Assembly (NCBI GenBank): GCA_031254255.1 | Contig: JAIRUT010000119.1 | Location: 1-6,765, forward strand | Source of the DNA: Coriobacteriales bacterium | Lineage (GTDB): Bacteria > Actinomycetota > Coriobacteriia > Coriobacteriales > UBA8131 | DNA length: 6,765 nt | Reading direction: 5' to 3' | Part shown: one piece after another, positions 4,593-6,765 of the stretch | Layout: each line of letters begins with the position of its first letter | How positions within the stretch are numbered: the stretch's first letter is position 1 | Translations under genes and position numbers: made by a program | Notes under the pieces: generated by a model | Seen by the model: the letters and a program-made list of their open reading frames with translations, nothing else | Told to the model about the DNA's origin: nothing | Database searches by the model: none

Positions 4593-6765
4593 TGGAAGAT
4601 TAGTATCGTTTTTTCCAAGTATTCTAGATCTTCCGTGCTCATGGAATAGTTAACTGTCTGGATTTCGCCTGACTGACCCGTCTGCTCAACTCGGACAAAA
4701 CTGAGGTCAATTTTTGTATAGCCGCTGTTCAATAAGGCATAAGCGTAGCATTGGGCTTGGAGAAGATGCTTGTCGTAGAGCTCTTCTGGGGTTTCGGTTG
4801 GCAGCCCGCCAGTCTTATAGTCGATAACCAGAGCCTGCCCCTGTTGCCCGCCCAGGCAGAGCAGGTCGATCTGGCCTTCCAGAACCAATGGGCCAAGTGA
4901 CACGTTGAAGGCAGCTTCCGGAATACGGACAGGATAGGCTTTTGTGTCATGGTATGCCTCGGATTTGAACCAGTTTTCTGCTGCCTTGCTCAGACGGGCC
5001 CGATCAGTTATTGCGTTGGTTTTGGCTATGCTCTCGATTTTGCCCATAGCCTGTTTTGGGGAGGTCAACTCTGCCAACTGCGCCAAACGATGGAAGGCGC
5101 TGCCGAAGTCTGTCGCCTTGTCTGCGTCAGCTATCTGGGCGACTGGGTTGGATTGGATCGATGCGGCAGACCCTGCAGACAGAGAGGTATACGAGACCAA
5201 GACATCTTGTTGCTTGACCAAAAAGAGGTCCGGCTGTTCGTCCGATCTGACTTCAAGAATGAGCCCAACCTCAGCTTCCTTGGCTTGCTGCCCCATCACA
5301 TCAGGCTCACTTAGCATCTCCTTACTGACTACCTGACAGCGATACTGCAGCGGCTGACTGCCACCGTACTCCACCAGCCTGTCTTCCCGCGGAAACACCC
5401 CATCGGGAAACAGCGCCTCGGCGATCAGGGGATGCAGCGCCTCCAACTTCAGCTGGTCGTCCTTGTTTGTTTTGGCATGCATGGAGACGAGGACAGTCTC
5501 GCTGGCTCTGGTCAAAGCGACATAGAGCAGGCGCTTGCGTTCAGAAAGATCATCCAGCTTGATGTTTTGCAACAGGGCGTTTCGAAACTCCAGCTGCGAG
5601 CTGGCGGCCTCAATTTGCGGGTCTTCGACTGGGGGCAGATGGTCGTACACCTTTTTATCCACCGGAGATTTGACCGCACTATCATCAGGCAACAGGGAGA
5701 GAAATCCCCTGTCTCGGTCTTTGAGCACCAGCAGCTTTTCGTCTTTGACTCTGGTCTCGTAACATTCGGCAACGGCCACGATCGGAAACTCCAGCCCTTT
5801 GGAGGCGTGGATGGTCATGATCCGCACTGCATCTTGATTGCTGACAATCAGAGCGCCGGGTGTTTCCTTGTCTCCTGTCAAGCGGGAAAACTTCCAAGCG
5901 GTTTGTGCCATGTCAAAGCCGCACTCAGACTGGATGTCTTCGACCAAGCGTAAGGCCTTGAGTAGATTGCCAGCAACGGCTTGGCCCTCAATGCCCTGGC
6001 CCTCAAGGCGCAGAAACCAGCCGGAATCGATCAGCACGTCCAGCAGCACGTCGGACGGATGCCTGCCGCCCACGTTGTTCCAAGCCTTCTGTAGCACTTG
6101 GCGGGCAAAGTTCAGCCTGCTGGAAGGTGGCGTGACAGGGTCAACGCCTTCTTGGCCTGCGTGGTCAGGAGAAGCGAACAGGCTGTGGCCAAAATTGACT
6201 TGTTTTTCTCTCCCGTCACTTTCTTCGGTAGCAAGACTCAACAACTCGTCGTCGGACAGGGTAAAAAGCTCGCTTTGCAAAACCGGATAGAGGGCTTCTG
6301 TATTCTCTGGATTGGCCAGCACGTTCAGCAGGTGGACGATCAACGACAGTTCGGAGGCCTTGAAAAAGCCCGATCCGCCAGTGATGATTGTTGAAAAACC
6401 GGCCTCCCGCAAGGCCCAGGCGTAAATGTGGGCGTTGCTCATCGTGCCAAGGAGGAGCACCATATCGCCCTCGCTGTGACCGGCCCGACGCAGCTCGTCA
6501 AAGCGACGGGCGATGCCCTCGGCTTGGGCCATCCTGCCAGCCTCGGCATTCGCCCCATCTGTCAGCACAGTCATTAACACGTCGACACGCGGTTCTTTTC
6601 CCTGGTAGGAAAAGCCCGTTCGGGCAGCTTTGAGGTCGAGGAAGTCCTCAGAGAAATAACCCTCGCGACCACAGATGGCCCGCACGAAGGCCAATATGTC
6701 GGCATGGCTACGGAAGTTGTCGTCCAGCTGTGCCGAATGCGCATGCACTGGTTCGCCGCGCATCT
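4589..6765 (-). CDS. addA: AddA-like ATP-dependent helicase/nuclease (C-terminal part)
   Basis: At least 724 residues are visible; the 5' end lies outside the window, and the Met encoded at 6763 is internal because the sequence enters just before helicase motif IV. Counting from that Met, the UvrD-family motifs are IV LDDNFRSH (13-20), V RIMTIHASKGLEFP (314-327) and VI ERKRLLYVALTRA (408-420). The C-terminal RecB-like PD-(D/E)XK nuclease shows GSAFH (H558), LEGQID (E629, D633), IDYKTG (D648, K650) and QCYAYAL (Q671, Y675). Helicase plus this nuclease is the AddA arrangement, which with AddB unwinds and resects double-strand breaks for RecA-dependent repair. AddB would be expected upstream, outside the window. 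The Walker A and B part is not visible. A RecB-like or stand-alone UvrD-nuclease is possible but less likely. The stop TAA overlaps the stop of the convergent lipoprotein gene. Confidence 0.87.
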   Translation of the reverse strand, partial: MRGEPVHAHSAQLDDNFRSHADILAFVRAICGREGYFSEDFLDLKAARTGFSYQGKEPRVDVLMTVLTDGANAEAGRMAQAEGIARRFDELRRAGHSEGDMVLLLGTMSNAHIYAWALREAGFSTIITGGSGFFKASELSLIVHLLNVLANPENTEALYPVLQSELFTLSDDELLSLATEESDGREKQVNFGHSLFASPDHAGQEGVDPVTPPSSRLNFARQVLQKAWNNVGGRHPSDVLLDVLIDSGWFLRLEGQGIEGQAVAGNLLKALRLVEDIQSECGFDMAQTAWKFSRLTGDKETPGALIVSNQDAVRIMTIHASKGLEFPIVAVAECYETRVKDEKLLVLKDRDRGFLSLLPDDSAVKSPVDKKVYDHLPPVEDPQIEAASSQLEFRNALLQNIKLDDLSERKRLLYVALTRASETVLVSMHAKTNKDDQLKLEALHPLIAEALFPDGVFPREDRLVEYGGSQPLQYRCQVVSKEMLSEPDVMGQQAKEAEVGLILEVRSDEQPDLFLVKQQDVLVSYTSLSAGSAASIQSNPVAQIADADKATDFGSAFHRLAQLAELTSPKQAMGKIESIAKTNAITDRARLSKAAENWFKSEAYHDTKAYPVRIPEAAFNVSLGPLVLEGQIDLLCLGGQQGQALVIDYKTGGLPTETPEELYDKHLLQAQCYAYALLNSGYTKIDLSFVRVEQTGQSGEIQTVNYSMSTEDLEYLEKTILIFH

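Noticed and set aside
4729..6633. Several open frames of 70-173 codons inside addA on both strands
   Set aside because: The addA frame shows conserved helicase and nuclease motifs throughout. The overlapping frames have no ribosome binding sites or recognisable domains.
6761..6763. ATG near the right edge as the true start of the helicase gene
   Set aside because: Helicase motif IV follows only 12 residues later, while motifs I-III must come before it, so the gene continues past the window edge.

Overview
The window (mid-50s % GC in most genes) looks like the chromosome of a Gram-positive anaerobe. The signs are a cobalamin riboswitch with an intrinsic terminator, a short type II toxin-antitoxin operon, a lipobox lipoprotein with a beta-helix-like repeat body, and an AddA-type helicase-nuclease. 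The sequence alone does not decide between Clostridia and Coriobacteriia; that placement is inference.

Left part (1-766, minus strand): the first 82 codons of cobU (1-248), the kinase/guanylyltransferase of cobalamin nucleotide-loop assembly. A leader of about 430 nt precedes it. It carries a complete cobalamin aptamer (about 500-675), a candidate switching hairpin and antiterminator (436-458), and a 13-bp terminator hairpin with a U tract (329-362). Together these suggest B12-repressed transcription of cobU. The promoter region shared with the next gene has two overlapping perfect inverted repeats (727-775).

Centre-left (767-1822, plus strand): a five-helix membrane protein with a C-terminal DUF218 (SanA/ElyC/YdcF) domain. 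Its -10 box lies so close to the ATG that the mRNA may be leaderless.

Centre (1823-3046): an AT-richer, apparently acquired segment. It starts with what looks like a decayed, frameshifted gene remnant on the minus strand (1851-2244). Next come divergent promoters (2249-2356) decorated with three copies of a 12-13 bp sequence, ATCGGTGCTGTT or its complement. Then comes a Phd/YefM-type antitoxin (2391-2630, about 41% GC) translationally coupled to a PIN-domain toxin (2627-3046). One repeat copy fills most of the spacer between the antitoxin -35 and -10 boxes, so the repeat is a strong candidate operator.

Right part (3144-6765): a secreted lipoprotein with a Thr/Asn/Ser-rich linker and a repeated, probably right-handed beta-helix body (plus strand). 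It ends tail-to-tail with the C-terminal 724 residues of an AddA-like helicase-nuclease (minus strand). The two stop codons share one TTAA. The genes do not form a single pathway; the window joins several independent units around an acquired toxin-antitoxin segment. I see no clear new system. The points most worth checking are the triple-repeat operator region and the dyads over the leaderless start.
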